A stretch of 64,000 nucleotides of DNA from Ypsolopha sequella (GCA_934047225.1 OW203986.1:19719221-19783220); one strand, 5' to 3'; shown: positions 1 to 11,894, counted from the stretch's first letter. The notes: generated by a model from the letters alone, not told the origin. Program-made: numbers and translations.

Positions 1-240
1 TCATAGATACTCTTAAGGTAGTGTGTATTTATTTCGATTGCATTACAGAATATCTAGGTTTCCAAATATATATTAAATAAGGACACTTATTTAAACATGA
101 AAAATGAGAAAAATAAGCTTGGTTATAAATTGGTTATAAGTCGTCTTTAAATCAGTGTTCTTTCAAAATATATATTTGGGAACCTAGATATTCTGTAATC
201 CAATCGGAACAAACAGACACTATCCTAAGAATATCTATGA
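1..240. mobile_element. MITE with long terminal inverted repeats (window edge)
   Basis: The first 70-75 bases are the near-perfect reverse complement of bases about 168-240. Outer ends are TCATAGATAC and ATATCTATGA, and both arms contain 'attacagaatatctaggtt'. There is no coding capacity. The left end coincides with the window edge, so a target duplication cannot be checked. The class is not assignable from the ends alone. Confidence 0.8.
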
Positions 241-345
241 TTTACAAATTGTTTTGGTATTTCGTTTGTATGAATTAGGATTGCTCCGTCGGCCATTTTT
301 CTTAGCTGTACATCATAAATCGCTCATTGGTCATCTAAGCAGTGT

Positions 346-490
346 ATAAATTGGGCCAATCACAGCGCAGAATAGCGGTGTTACAATGAAATATTGTAAC
401 ATCGGACAAATAATGTAGGTACTTATAAAACCGCTTTTGATGTTGTAATTACCATATGCACTATTAGTATGGGAGTAGATAAAATATATT
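346..490 (+). repeat. Dispersed repeat family A, copy 1
   Basis: This stretch ('ggccaatcacagcgcagaat' to 'atgggagtagataaaata') recurs inverted at 52,488-52,625 with scattered differences. It is a short non-coding dispersed repeat, probably MITE-derived. It shares 'tttgatgttgtaatta' and 'aatgtaggt' with the other copy. Confidence 0.75.
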
Positions 491-930
491 GTGGACCCGC
501 CATCAGTTGAATAAAATAAAAATGGATATATATTCGACAAATAAATTTAGATATTAACTTACTATAAATTATGTACCTATTTGGTATCTAGCCTACTTTT
601 TATACAAAACAAATCATGTTATTCCTTTTTATTTGAAACAGAGGTGCTTGGTAATATACTCGTACAATTTAACAAGAAGAAAACTTATATTTTAAAGAAA
701 CTTTTATTAACATAAATATTTAAAAATAATCAGAGAAAATGTTACGATATTTTCTTTAGAAAACTTACGCAACTCTTATAATATGAACTAGTAGCATATG
801 ATGGTTTGCCTTCAATTTTGGCATGTATGAGATTATAGTTTGTAAGTCAAACACTTCAGGAACATGTTTGTTTTTGTTTGTTGGAAACTTCATCAAGATT
901 CTACTCGAACATCTTCATTTGTTTATGAAA
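491..930. other. AT-rich spacer, nothing recognised
   Basis: Low-GC sequence with stop codons in all frames and no inverted or tandem repeat that I could support. Confidence 0.6.
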
Positions 931-932
931 GA

Positions 933-1390
933 CTAGCTTTTTCCCGGGACTTCGTCCGCGTGGGTTTTGTATATAAATTCAAATCAGATTTTCCTTTACT
1001 TGATGGGTAAAACGATTTTTCTTACAAATGCACATTTACACCCTTTTAGGAGTTAACTTTCGAAAAATCCTTTTTGGTGCACCCCTAATCCCAAAATACA
1101 TGAAATTATTTATTTCCAAGAGTTTTATGCAAAGTTTTAAGTTAATACACACAGGGAATAAGATTTTCCTTACAAACTTTTGCACCACTTTCACTCTATT
1201 TGAAATATGCTATAGTACGAGTTTTTTTTTAACAGTAGTTTTATATTGACAAACACACACAGGGTAAAAAAAACAATTCAAACGTTTTCACCCCATTTCG
1301 CCCTCTTAAAGGGTTGGTTTTCGAAAAATCTTTCATAGCACACCCTCAAACTCTTTCTTCATAAATATACGCTATGTTTCAAATTTCATG
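933..1390 (-). repeat. Degenerate Helitron-like / lepidopteran dispersed repeat
   Basis: Read on the minus strand, the segment ends in a 'cgcggacgaagtcccgggaa...gctag' terminus. This is the same kind of 3' end as the copy at 60,251-60,424 ('cgcgggcgaagccacgggc...ctag'). Helitrons characteristically end in a short GC-rich hairpin followed by CTAR. The body is AT-rich and degenerate, and the outer (5') boundary is uncertain. A related piece with 'tcaagtcttacgtccagcgg' lies near 2,170-2,220. Confidence 0.45.
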
Positions 1391-1394
1391 TTTC

Positions 1395-1533
1395 TACAGT
1401 GCTACAAGGATCTTATGGCGCGTGGATTGGTTGTGTCTAAAATCAGAACTAACGCCGCTACCATACTCCTTGTTTCATAGCGGCGCCCCCTGTCACTGTC
1501 ATCCACGCGTTATCAGATCCTTGTAGCACTGTA
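1395..1533. mobile_element. Short MITE, about 30-bp TIRs
   Basis: The outer sequences TACAGTGCTACAAGGATCT and its reverse complement (AGATCCTTGTAGCACTGTA) flank about 75 bp of unique sequence. Similarity continues inward through 'gcgtgga'. Length about 139 bp, non-coding. The final T/A at each end may be a TA target duplication, so the superfamily is left open. Confidence 0.75.
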
Positions 1534-1539
1534 TTTTCA

Positions 1540-4500
1540 GTGGTTTTGTATGTCAGTCAGTCACGGGACTGTTTTATATACATCCTACTTACTTGTACTT
1601 TAACGCAGCCCGTCGTGGATAAAAAATGAAAAAGTTTTCAAAATGACGAATCAAAAGAGTTCAAACATCATAATTCTACTGATATCCATTAAACAGTACG
1701 GTTTCTACTCCATCATCAGACCCTAGTTGCCAAGTACTGTATATGGTTTCAAAAATACAAATCAAAAGAGTCCAAACCCTGGTCTTGGGTCTGATGTTGA
1801 AATATTCTCGATCGCTTCGCAGGTGACTTGAATAAGCCCAAAAACTACCGTTTTATAGCTATTATCTGAAGAATATCACAATTTTCTTTATTTTTAATGA
1901 ATATATGACCCAGACTTTTTGGTTTTGAAAATTGCGGACAATACTGAAACACGTGTATCTCAGGAGTCTACAGAAACACTAGGTAGGTATATTCATTTTA
2001 TCTCAGGAGACTACATTCAAAATTTTGACTGCCTAGCGTGACCGGAGTCAGCAAAATTTACGTTTTCTTGTTAAAATTTGACCCCCTTTTTGGACTCATT
2101 GGCGTGCGAGTTATCCAAAATCCTTTCTTAGTGTGCGTTCTTACCCCTTTAAAAACACACCCTACAAATATCAAGTCTTACGTCCAGCGGTTTGGGCTGT
2201 AGATTATCTGTCAGGTCATTCAGGACAAAGCCTTTTATTTATATTGATTGATGTTTGATTGCCTTTATAATTTTTCAGGTAAACTGACTCCTAGAATACT
2301 TTCTTCATATAGGTATAGCAGCAGAAGATGTTGAGGACATAGTACCATTATTCGAAATATTTGGTTTACTTATTTACATAGTAATGAATTTATATGCCAA
2401 ATGAACCATAGACTTGCGTGATAGCTGAAAGTTGACTTAATAGAATTAAATGACAAGGTGTCTCGAAAAGTTTTGTTTGTTTTGTTTTTATGACGTCATT
2501 ATTTTACCCATTTTATTAATTTTAACACAAAATAGATTGTTTTAACGATACTTTGTTTAAAAAAAATACGGTTTCTCTAAAATATTAGGTACATGTAATC
2601 AACATTAAGTATCCTCTAATGTCACAGGCTGCCATTTCCACTTTTGATGTTTTTGAGATATGGTCTGTTTTTAGTAATTGCTTTATCAATTTTTATAGGA
2701 CACTATATAACCAAAAACCATTTAATCCTGATCTCAAGACGTCATGATTACTACAAGCGATCAATACTAGAGCGCGTAAGTCTGAACTTGAAAATCACGT
2801 AATTTAAAAGATGAAAACTTATGTGTCTTGGAACGTGTGCTTTTAAACAAAAGAATATATACAAATATTGAACGTACAAAACGGCGCGGCGTTACCAATG
2901 GGGCTTGCGCCAAGAAAAACAAAACAAGTCAGCCGTTACTCTGTGGATATTCAGCGTTTAACGTAGTCTGGGGAAATTTTAATAAAAATAAAGTACGCGT
3001 ATTCATAAAAAGTGAGTTTGAGTTGCAGTGTAGAGTAGCCTTTCAGCCTGCCGAGGATTGGTCCCTGTTGGCCCTTTTCTTCCTTCTCTTTGTGGTTTAC
3101 CTTTGACATTATCCTTGGACTTGTATTCGTACATATTTTCGGGGTATTACCCATTTCTTGACTCATCAAAAATAAATTTTAAGAGTTTTGTTCCTCGACC
3201 GTAAGTTTTATAAATTTTTACATCTTGTAACTAAGGAAGACCTATTTATTGTTTTCATAGTTTTGTCCTTGCTTTTTCTTATCTGAAATTGGCAAGATTT
3301 TGCTTGGGAAATTTAAATAATACCAGATAAAAAACAAGTAAAGATGTCGTTGCAAGTATAAGCGAATTTTGAGAAAAAAAAAAACAATCTTACACTTGGC
3401 TCGAAACCATCCTGGGCCAGCGACTTATTATATTCAGTTTGTTTGTAGGAAGTTCCTTGATCCATGCATACATTATGTTGGTCATTTCATTTTCTGAGAT
3501 TTTTATTCTTGTACGTAACAATGGCGAATACTCCATAGAAACAAAAATACGCATCACATACGCAATATGTGCTGATAGCGATAAGCTACTTAAACGTTGT
3601 CATTATATGTATATGTTACACTCAAAGACCGAAAACGCTTATTGAGCGAATAAACTGCTCATACGCGTTGTGGTCACTGTTAAACATCCACATCGCGAAA
3701 TTCGTATTGTGGCTCTTATGAAAATTAGTATTTTTAAATAATATTAAATTAAATAATAAACTTGGTATCGACTCGAAATCGATCCGATAAATAAAAATGT
3801 AACTCTTATTTAACAACTCGAGACATTTTTAATAGACAAAGCGTACTATTCAGTTAATGAATTTTTGAATGATAAATCTATGACACGTTAATATTTTTAT
3901 TATTTTGAATCAGGACATATTATTTTATATGTTTGACTTTGTAAACAAGTTTGTGTAACTTAACATTATAATATTTTAAGTGTAATGTAATGAATGACAT
4001 GCCTACTTATAATAATTTCTTAGGTGAGGTTAGTTTGAGATTTATATACAAAATACTGACATTTTTAAAAATATTTGTAATTTTAGTATTTGTGTGTTGT
4101 TTGTTTCAATTTTATTTCGTATTTTGTTTATTGTTTTATATTTGTATGTCAAATGACAGATTATAAAGGACTATATATTATGTTTGAACACCATTTGTAA
4201 ACTTATAATCACAAATAAATTCAATTTTAATTTTATTGCAATAACGGTTATCGTTTAGAATTTATCGATTCTATCTGTCAAATTTATCTGATCACCGCGT
4301 ACGTGCTCGCATAGCAGTTTCGCTATATTAGCATTTTCAAAGATTTTTTCAACATATTAATGTGATTGCTGTCAGTTATTGTTTGTTTACGTGTAATTCA
4401 TGAATATTTCATGATTCAATAAAAGTGTATTCAAATCACAGTGTTTCGTAAGTTCCACCAAGAGCCAACAATCGCCAACGTCAACTTCAAACATATATAT

Positions 4501-5070
4501 AGGTATATAATATACCTATAATGTGTAATTTATTATTTAATAGTTACAAGTGTACATAATTGCATATTATGAAACTACTGATAAGTACCTAGAATTTTAT
4601 TTTTAAAATGAACATTAATACCGTCATTATTTATTTTTATCCTACGAGAGACACGCACTTGGCCAGTTATAACTTTCTGTTTTTTGTACGCTACCAAGCA
4701 CTAAGCACCAAGACTGTATACAATACATGAATAAAGACTTTTTTAACTCGCCTAAAAGGTCGTAAAGGCAAAGGGTTATAAAACCTTGTTTAAATAAGAA
4801 CTAATCCTTCGTAGGCTCTCCTCGCCTCGCGTCCGCTACGCTTGCTCGAAGGAATTATTGCCTTAAATGGAAGTATACGGGAATAAATATGGAAATTGTT
4901 TCATTTTTATTACGCTTTTATTATATAAATCGTAGACGTTCTTCTCTCACTCTTAAATGATTGAAATTTGTTGCATAATGTTGTGCTACTTGCAACTGTC
5001 GAACTGAATAGCCTCTTTTATTGGAAATAATGATATTCTACGTATACCTATTTCATAAAATTTTTGTTAT
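1540..5070. other. Spacer with fragments of old repeats
   Basis: No coding region could be supported; ORFs here are under 100 codons and look random. Pieces of lepidopteran dispersed repeats are visible near 2,150-2,220. A GC-skewed 'ctcctcgcctcgcgtccgct' patch lies near 4,815. The rest is AT-rich sequence without a clear inverted or tandem repeat. Confidence 0.5.
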
Positions 5071-5075
5071 CGTAG

Positions 5076-5572
5076 TGCCAAACCGGGGGGTTATTACGAA
5101 GCCTCCACTGTCTATCTGTCCGTCCGTCCGTCACAGGGGTCTACAGCTTCAGCAGTTATAAGTAACCAGTTGAAATTTTCATACCATAGCCTCTATCATG
5201 GCAAAAAAAAAGACTAAAACTTAAGGCGGTCCCTATAAAATAAAGCTCGAATAAGTAGCATTTTTAACGTTATCATGTCCCCCCTTTATCTTGGAAACAA
5301 GAGAACCGAAAAATATGAAAAAAAAACATGGTAATAGTTGATTACGCAAAGATTACATGAAAAATATAGCGGTTAAGATACAAAGGATCCGTACTCAGCG
5401 GAAACCACGTATTATTTGTCAGGCGCTACCATTTTAACAGCTTGTCTATGTTGGCTTAATGTTACTATGACATTTGTATTATTGTAATTTACCATTTTTA
5501 TGGTTCCGTACCCGTATTGTGTGGTGGTACGGAACCTTTTGTACATGAGTCCGATTCGCACTTAGCCAAATT
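5076..5572 (+). repeat. Dispersed repeat family B ('gtacggaacc...gcacttagcc'), copy 1
   Basis: Contains 'ctgtccgtccgtccgtcacag' with 'agttgaaattttcat' near the left. On the right it has 'tggttccgtacc' facing 'ggtacggaacc', which can fold as a hairpin, then 'gagtccgattcgcacttagcc'. The same blocks recur at 16,131-16,434 and in pieces at 45,300-45,535, 46,795-46,940 and 55,786-56,310. The family is very common in lepidopteran genomes. No protein is encoded. Confidence 0.75.
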
Positions 5573-6810
5573 ATTTTCTCTTTTATCCTTAGCCATCAAA
5601 ATATTATACACCACCAGAGTCTTAAATCCTGATCTTTAAAATAACAGATTACACAATTCAAGTACCACAGCAAATATGTCTTCCAAAGTATTAAAGCACG
5701 AAAATCTCCCTCCTCTGTATTTTGGGTGAGGAAGGAGGAATTAATAAAAACAGGACGCGGGAGTTCATAAAGAAAAATGTCACTGTAGTGCAAAGTAATC
5801 GCATTCTAGAGCGCGAGGGGAGGGTGGCGGGGTGGGGCGGGGAAACGGCTGGGTTGCTAGCCCGCTTTATAGTCATTACCCAAATAAACTTGCATTTCAA
5901 TGAAATCTCATCAGATGTTTTACATATATTTATAATAACTTTATACCATTCTTCGATTCAGAAGAAAAGATTCAGAGATCTTTTTGCGCATTTCTATACG
6001 GCAATCATATTTTTGTTATGTGTATAACGTCATATTATACAATTATTATTATTATCAAATTTTGTCCAGTACAACCAGGCTTTATTTGGCACGTAGATAT
6101 AACTTTCAAATCTCTGTATAATTAGAATTTCGCAAATTCTTTTTTTAGCGGATGCCTTTGTGGAATAATGAACATATCTACTTACAAAACAAGTTTGTAT
6201 GATTTATATTGTGCAAAACGTGGACAAAAGAAACTTGAACCCACACGCCAAAAGAGCCTTATCGCACTGTATTCGAAAACAAATGACACTTCTCTGGTTT
6301 TTTTTCTGAGAATATACTAAATTCAGTAAATTCGTCAACATGGCAACCCTCGTAGGCGAGCGTAGCGTGGAGTGAACCTAATGTCAGTATTTCGCTAATA
6401 TATGAATACATTATAACTGCAACTTCGCAGAAACAGTTTCTCGCTAAATTAAAAGCTCTCGCTGGGAATTAAAACTAGGAACTTTTAAAGCACATAGGCA
6501 TGGCCGCTCTAATAATATTAAATTGTTGATTTATAAACAAGCTGCCTTTAAATTACGAGGTTCTTTCATTTAAAGTTATTTATAAATGCGGCAATGTAGC
6601 CGAAGTTACTCTAATTAATTAAATTTCTTTGTGTGCAGTGTTTCTTCCTAGAAATCGTGTCTTTACAGCTCCTTGAATTTCAACATCATCCTCGTAGATT
6701 TTCTCATTTAAACCAGTCCTAGATTTTAAAATGCCAGCGCCCAAGTTTATTCTCGAATACTCTTTATGCCTGCGTGGAGGTGTTATTTAGCAGTAGTTTA
6801 TATGAATGTG
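5573..6810. other. Spacer without recognised features
   Basis: AT-rich DNA. The longest ORF (5,722-6,027, plus strand) has simple composition and no recognised domain, so I do not call it a gene. Confidence 0.5.
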
Positions 6811-6811
6811 C

Positions 6812-6975
6812 GGCGTGGGGTGACAGTGCGGCGGTAGCGGTGGCGGTGTCGACGGCGGTGGAAGCAGCGGGGGCCGCGGCGTGCTCTATCTGTCATCTCG
6901 AGGGCGTCACAGCAAACAACGCTCTACCTCCGTTCATTTTATAAGCGAGCTGTGAGCCCCCGAATCACAGCTTAG
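6812..6975. other. GC-rich island, possible promoter or exon
   Basis: A strikingly GC- and CpG-rich block of GCG/GGT/GGC triplets in otherwise AT-rich DNA. One plus-strand frame is open through an alanine/valine-rich stretch for about 45 codons. On the minus strand, TATAAAA sits at its edge (about 6,937-6,943). This could be a first exon, a promoter or a conserved regulatory element. The sequence alone does not decide between them. Confidence 0.3.
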
Positions 6976-7817
6976 CAAGAAATTGTTAAACCGTTATGGG
7001 GTCGCCGATTTTGGGATTTAACGAGTGCGTGTGTGTCAAACGTGATTTGTTTTACGTATACCTTATTTTTAGCAAAAGTAGGTGGTAATTCATATGTATG
7101 TCATCATGACAGATTTAAGAGTCAGGAGTCTTACCAACTGAACTATCGCTAGGTATTTCACTTTATCTAAGTATGGAGACCTGAGTCATGTACAGAAATA
7201 TGATATCATAGAAAAATATATACAGTTTAAAACAATACGCTACTAGTACAATGAAGTTGTCTACATGCTTCACAAAATACATTTCTAAGTTTAACATTCA
7301 TACGCTATTTCGTACAAGAAATTAAATAAATACACGTAGTGCGCTACGAGACAAAATGCTACGAGATGCTACGGAGTGCTACACGGCTACGACGACAACG
7401 CTTAACATCTAATTACAAAAGTTCTAAGACTGTCTTTCTATTAACTAAAATATATTGTTCAACTGAATTTAAGGAGAGATTTTCTTGTGAATATTTTTGG
7501 TTTATTACAATTCGCTTTACTTTATACTTGTGTCATAATAGGTATGTAAAATAAAGTGTCAGGACTTAATAAAAATTAATAAAAATCATGAAAACAAAAT
7601 CTTTGTTTACATAATTTATGGACAGTACATAAAATTTAAATGTTTTCTTGGAATGCTTTCTCTGTTTTTTATTTCTTTTTAAATGTTTTCTATGAACGTA
7701 CATTCCCTTGAAAATAGTGTAATATCCAAAACCGGTTAGAAAAGAAATTGTAAAGATAAAAGGAAGCCAATATATTTAAATCAAGATTAAAAAAGTTATC
7801 CTTGATAATAGCTCAGA

Positions 7818-8006
7818 CCAAATAAAATCAAGACGGAGCGCACTCCTAGTAACGGATGAAGCAGGTCAAAAGTGAGACAGTTTCGTGTTCGTACACGTCT
7901 TGAAACTCACACATGCGCAATCTGTCTCAGTTACACAAAGCGCACATGTTTACAAAACCGGCCTCGCTTCAATGTTGACAGCGCTCCGTCTTGAATTTTT
8001 ATTGGG
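7818..8006. mobile_element. MITE, about 25-bp TIRs
   Basis: The left end 'ccaaataaaatcaagacgga' (continuing gcgc) is matched in inverted orientation by the right end 'gcgctccgtcttgaa...attggg'. Length about 190 bp, non-coding. Confidence 0.65.
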
Positions 8007-8066
8007 TATGAGGCTAATTGCAACTTGAGTTTTGCTCAATGCGTATGTACCTAACTATAATTTAGA

Positions 8067-8110
8067 TTCGACTGATGCCGACCCTAAGGTGGGTCGAAAT
8101 ATATTTCGAA
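8067..8110 (+). ncRNA. Degenerate hammerhead-ribozyme-like motif
   Basis: In order: TTCGA (stem I strand), CTGATG (core, 8,072-8,077), a 5-bp stem II GACCC/GGGTC closed by a 6-nt loop, GAAA (8,096-8,099), a self-complementary ATATAT (8,099-8,104), one U at the cleavage position, then TCGAA, complementary to TTCGA. The core departs from the consensus CUGANGA: two C residues follow CTGATG where a single A is expected. The same arrangement occurs at 62,438-62,480 beside a Penelope-like ORF, and Penelope-like elements are known to carry hammerhead ribozymes. This copy is probably inactive. Confidence 0.4.
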
Positions 8111-8130
8111 AATACTTAACTTAGACTCGC

Positions 8131-8475
8131 TTAACTCTAATTATTAGCGTGCATTACAAACTAGAAAAAATTCTAGAACCAGGATTTGAACCTGCGACCT
8201 CCTGCTTACATGACAACCGCGCTACCGACTACGCTACCGCGGTTCGATCTGTAACGACGAACTTCACCATACCTGTACACCGAATTTTTGTAACTACTTG
8301 ATATACCAACTTGTAATGACCAGAACGCTTACGAGGGCGTTATATGATGTCATACCTTGCTCATTCTGAACTCGCAGGTTCAAATCCTGCCCCGAGAAAT
8401 AATTTCACAATATGTATGCTTTTAAAATAGTTTCTTATTGATTCCTAGTTTGTAATGCACTCTAATAATAATTAG
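8131..8475. mobile_element. Head-to-head inverted pair of tRNA-related SINE units
   Basis: Both outer ends are the same tail inverted: 'ctagtttgtaatgcac' then 'ctaataattag'. On the minus strand the left unit has an A-box-like TAGCGTAGTCGG and a B-box GGTTCAAATCC (about 8,170-8,245). On the plus strand the right unit has a second B-box GGTTCAAATCC near 8,375. The tail recurs alone near 40,402. This looks like two copies of one tRNA-derived SINE in opposite directions. It is not a true tRNA gene, because no cloverleaf with an acceptor stem forms. Confidence 0.6.
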
Positions 8476-8648
8476 AATTAAAGGAATAAGTATAATTTAC
8501 AGATTTTTCAGCTGTCACTCATAATTTTCTTAAAACATAAATACCAGTACAGATTTAATTTCACAACACAAGTAAACAAAGCTGAACACGAAAAAATGAA
8601 CTTGCTTATATTATGAATGAGTCAATAAGTATTTGTATATCGTACCTT

Positions 8649-8925
8649 ATCTATCATACATATTACTAATTTGACCCCATAGTCCTCAACAAACGAGCGC
8701 GTCATGTTTGACACTGTCAACTCGCAAGTCTGTGGGGCCGCGTAATTTAACGTATCGTCCCCAAGAGTGTTCACGTTTTTCTCCGTTCCCGCTTTATTCA
8801 GGGTCGTAACCTGAACCCGTTTTAGACGAACTCTGTAGGTCATCAACATTTTGTCTGCAAGTTGGATTTCGACCTTCGGTTCTTTGGGAAATTGGGATGG
8901 ACCAAAAATGTGTTCGATACTTTGG
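8649..8925 (-). CDS. Candidate internal exon of unknown gene
   Basis: A 145-codon minus-strand ORF (8,622-9,059) covers this stretch, and GC content rises here compared with its surroundings. The segment from about 8,925 to 8,649 is preceded by a pyrimidine-rich run ending in AAAG (possible 3' splice site). It is followed by AAG|GTACGA (possible 5' splice site). The encoded residues are balanced, include an N-glycosylation-type NMT site and lack low-complexity runs. I do not recognise the protein. It could be an exon of a host gene or a chance ORF. Transcript evidence would decide. Confidence 0.25.
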
Positions 8926-9068
8926 GCAGAGAATACGAGTATAAAGTATAACTTGGGTCTGTTGTCGTGCGTGTTTCTGTGAGTTTTTAGCTTAAAACTA
9001 TGGATTGGATTTTGGCATAAAATGGACATGTTTTTAGCAAAACTTCGGGTTCGAATCATCGTATAGAT

Positions 9069-9308
9069 CAGGAGTTCCCAAAGTGTGCGCCGCGGCGCCC
9101 TGTGCGCCGTAGAAAGTAAAGAGGGGCGCCGTGAGTCGATCCTCTATCGAGTCTATCATTATCCGAAACCACAAATATTCGCGGGTAACTTTTTTGAGCG
9201 CTCGCATCGGTATCTTTTTCAAATAGCTAGCTAGGGTAGGGCGCCGTGCCGTGACAAAATACTAAATGTGTAACTGCGCCACGGGCTGAAAAAGATTGGA
9301 AACCCCTA
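9069..9308. mobile_element. hAT-type MITE
   Basis: The left end CAGGAGTTCCCAAAG and the right end 'attggaaacccct' are inverted relatives of the hAT terminal type (CAGGGGTTCCCAA). Flanking octamers GTATAGAT (9,061-9,068) and ATATAGAT (9,309-9,316) differ at one base, as expected for an aged 8-bp target duplication. The interior is GC-rich ('gccgcggcgcc') and non-coding. Confidence 0.7.
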
Positions 9309-9309
9309 A

Positions 9310-10830
9310 TATAGATAATTATAAAACTTACTGATGAACTAAAGTTTGGAATCAAGGTAATATGTAAATCAAGTAATGTGTAAATTTGTACAGTCTATAT
9401 GTCGATCTGCTTTGCCGCACATGTGTTCTATCCAGCCAGTCATTAAAATTAAATACTGTTTCGAAAAGTCACCACAAATTTATGACATTTCAAATAAAAC
9501 AAAAAATTAATCAAAGTCAAAGTGGTTCATACAAATTCACCCCCAGCAGGTTTTTGTTTTTCTACACATTATTCAAAGCTAATAATTATGACATAACATA
9601 CTGTATGAAAGAATACTATAGAGACTTTTTTTGTATAATTTTGTCAGCCCTAGAGAAAGCACGCAATTGTGATCAAGAGTGGCTCCGTGAAAATGAAAAC
9701 GAGCGACCGGGGAGAGCGCAGATAAAAACTTTCACTTTTTCTTGGACTATTTGGCGCATTTGTCTGTACAAAGATTGGTAAGATTGCTATCGAAATTAAA
9801 ACCTTATTGTACTGACTTATAGTTGATATTCCTAAATTTAACTAAAGATTTCCGGATCGCAATACTAAATTGGCATGTTTTTAACATCACGGACATAATA
9901 AAATTGTAGATTATTTTTGTCTTTTTTACTGAGTTGTGGTTATATTCAACTTTGTTTTCTTTAAACATGAGAAAAAGCTGTGGACATTAAGTTTGATAGC
10001 CGATTTACGGCTTTGAATACTAGTCCATTCAGCAAAAACGATATCTCTGCCGAGCGTCTCAAGACAGGAATATAAAGCAGCAGAAAGCTGATAGAAAGAG
10101 ACCGTACATGGAAATGAGTGAGAGGGAATTATATAAGGTTTTTCTTAAATGATGAATTCTGTTAATACTTGGGACGTCGCGTCGCCTCGCTCGGCTCCGT
10201 TTCGCTCGGCTTTTTATTTTTCTCGTCGATCAACTAATATACAGGTAGACGTAATAATTAATATAAAGATAAAACTTCAAAAAATATAATTTATTTAAAG
10301 AATTGGAAATTTAAAATAGATCAATTAGATTCTAGATGATCAAATATTATTGTCCCTTAAATTAACCTATTATTTTAATGATGATATTTCATATGGTGAT
10401 GAATTTGTAAACGATAAACGATGATCAGGAGAGTTATTGCTTTATTCTTGCTGTAAGTTCCCTTTCTATTTTCGAACCAAATAATCAGAAACAGCTACTA
10501 TTTAGTATTTATCACATTTGATCACGAACCGATAAACCCAACGTTACAAGATCACATCCCGCCCTGACAATGTTAACACCCCATTATTTGACCCTGAAGC
10601 CCGACCCGGCTGCACTGACCGCGGCACTTTTATTTACGGTCACCGCCAATATCTGGAGAAGGCAGTCGGGTATACTAATAACGTGTGTGGTCGCACCCGA
10701 TAGCCGACCTGGGTTGCCATGTTACTAAAATAGCCCGGATTCCATCCAAATTCAAAGAACACTGTTTCGATTTATATCTGTCCGTAGCATTATTACTCTC
10801 GTATCGTAGCTGATTAACGTGTACGTCGTC
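9310..10830. other. Spacer, nothing supported
   Basis: A 131-codon plus-strand ORF (9,386-9,781) has no recognisable domain or splice context, and I treat it as chance. A somewhat GC-richer patch at 10,560-10,640 has no clear reading frame. Confidence 0.5.
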
Positions 10831-10835
10831 ACTCA

Positions 10836-11106
10836 TATACAACGTGTTACATAAAGGTGTAACCATAGTTGAAGAGCTTATTCAGTCAATAGTATAGAAC
10901 AACTTTTACTATGGAGCCAAACCCGAAAACTCAAAAAAAAAATCTGCCCTTCCTTACATTTCGGCCGAGCGGCATTGCATTTTTCTATGAAACAGTTAAT
11001 TTTTTTTTCGGGATACAGGGTTTGTTCCATAGTTAAAGTTGTTCTTTACAATTGACTGAATAAGCTCTTCAAATATGGTTACACCTTTCTGTCACACGCT
11101 GTATAA
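10836..11106. mobile_element. MITE, about 80-bp TIRs
   Basis: The arms at about 10,836-10,920 and 11,025-11,106 are inverted copies sharing 'aaggtgtaacca', 'gaagagcttattcagtcaat' and 'agaacaactttaactatgga' with a few changes. It resembles in layout the elements at 27,931-28,198 and 40,247-40,598, whose ends are also 'tatacagngtgt'. Confidence 0.8.
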
Positions 11107-11394
11107 GTCCGTAAAAGCATTCATATTAGGTCATCTCTTTAAAATAACTTTTGTAATGTTATTTATTTGGCTCGGAGTCTAAAAGAATAAATACCAAATA
11201 TAAATTCAATTAGCCCCTCCGTTTTTGAGTAATGCCAACTCACACACAAGCGTCGCCATTACGGTACTTACCGTTTTTAGAAATTAAAATTATAAAATTA
11301 ATCATTTAAAATTCTTTTCAATCCATGTGCTCGTAAAGGCCCACTTTTTATGCATCAAACCGAACAGAAAGTCGATTATTTTACCCTAGGGCTT

Positions 11395-11580
11395 TATTAT
11401 TTATTTATTTTTTATTTATTTACAATGGTTGGCTAACCTGCAGCCTTTCCTGTGTAGCATAAATGTTATACTTTTTTTTCAATGTTTAACGGCTCTGGAT
11501 ACAGTCCTTTTAAGCCAATTATAATTTAAAGTTCATAAAATTATATTTGTTTTATTTCCTCACACTATGCATTGAAAAAC
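11395..11580 (+). repeat. Dispersed repeat family C, copy 1
   Basis: Starts with a (TTTA)n run, then 'gttggctaacctgcagcc' and 'acggctctggatacagtcct', then 'taagccaattataattt'. A second copy in the same orientation lies at 13,300-13,440. Non-coding, possibly the 3' part of a retroelement. Confidence 0.6.
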
Positions 11581-11894
11581 GTAGTATGAGACACGGGCGT
11601 AAGAGCAATAAATTACTCGGTTACGTTTCAAACACTCGCTACGCTCGTGTTTTAAATCGTCCTCGTAATTTATTCCTTTGCGCCTTTGTAACATAAACTA
11701 CTATTGCTTCAAACATATTTGGTTGATAACGAGTATATCATTAGAATTGAGTATGAAGTACCTACTCGGAATTACGTTTTTTTGTACATAGTAAATAATT
11801 TTAAAACTGAAACCATGACAAAAATAGCCGAATTTAATACATAGTGTAATTAGTTTTCGGAATTCCAATATGGCGACCCTTTAGCTACTCGATA

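Noticed and set aside
6820..6950. Alanine-rich homeobox-type exon
   Set aside because: Only a short Ala/Val-rich open stretch with no domain; composition alone cannot support a gene call, so it is kept as a GC island.
8172..8245. tRNA gene on the minus strand
   Set aside because: The B-box is good but there is no proper acceptor stem, and it is part of the inverted SINE pair.
9386..9781. Plus-strand ORF of 131 codons
   Set aside because: AT-driven composition, no domain and no splice context; regarded as chance.
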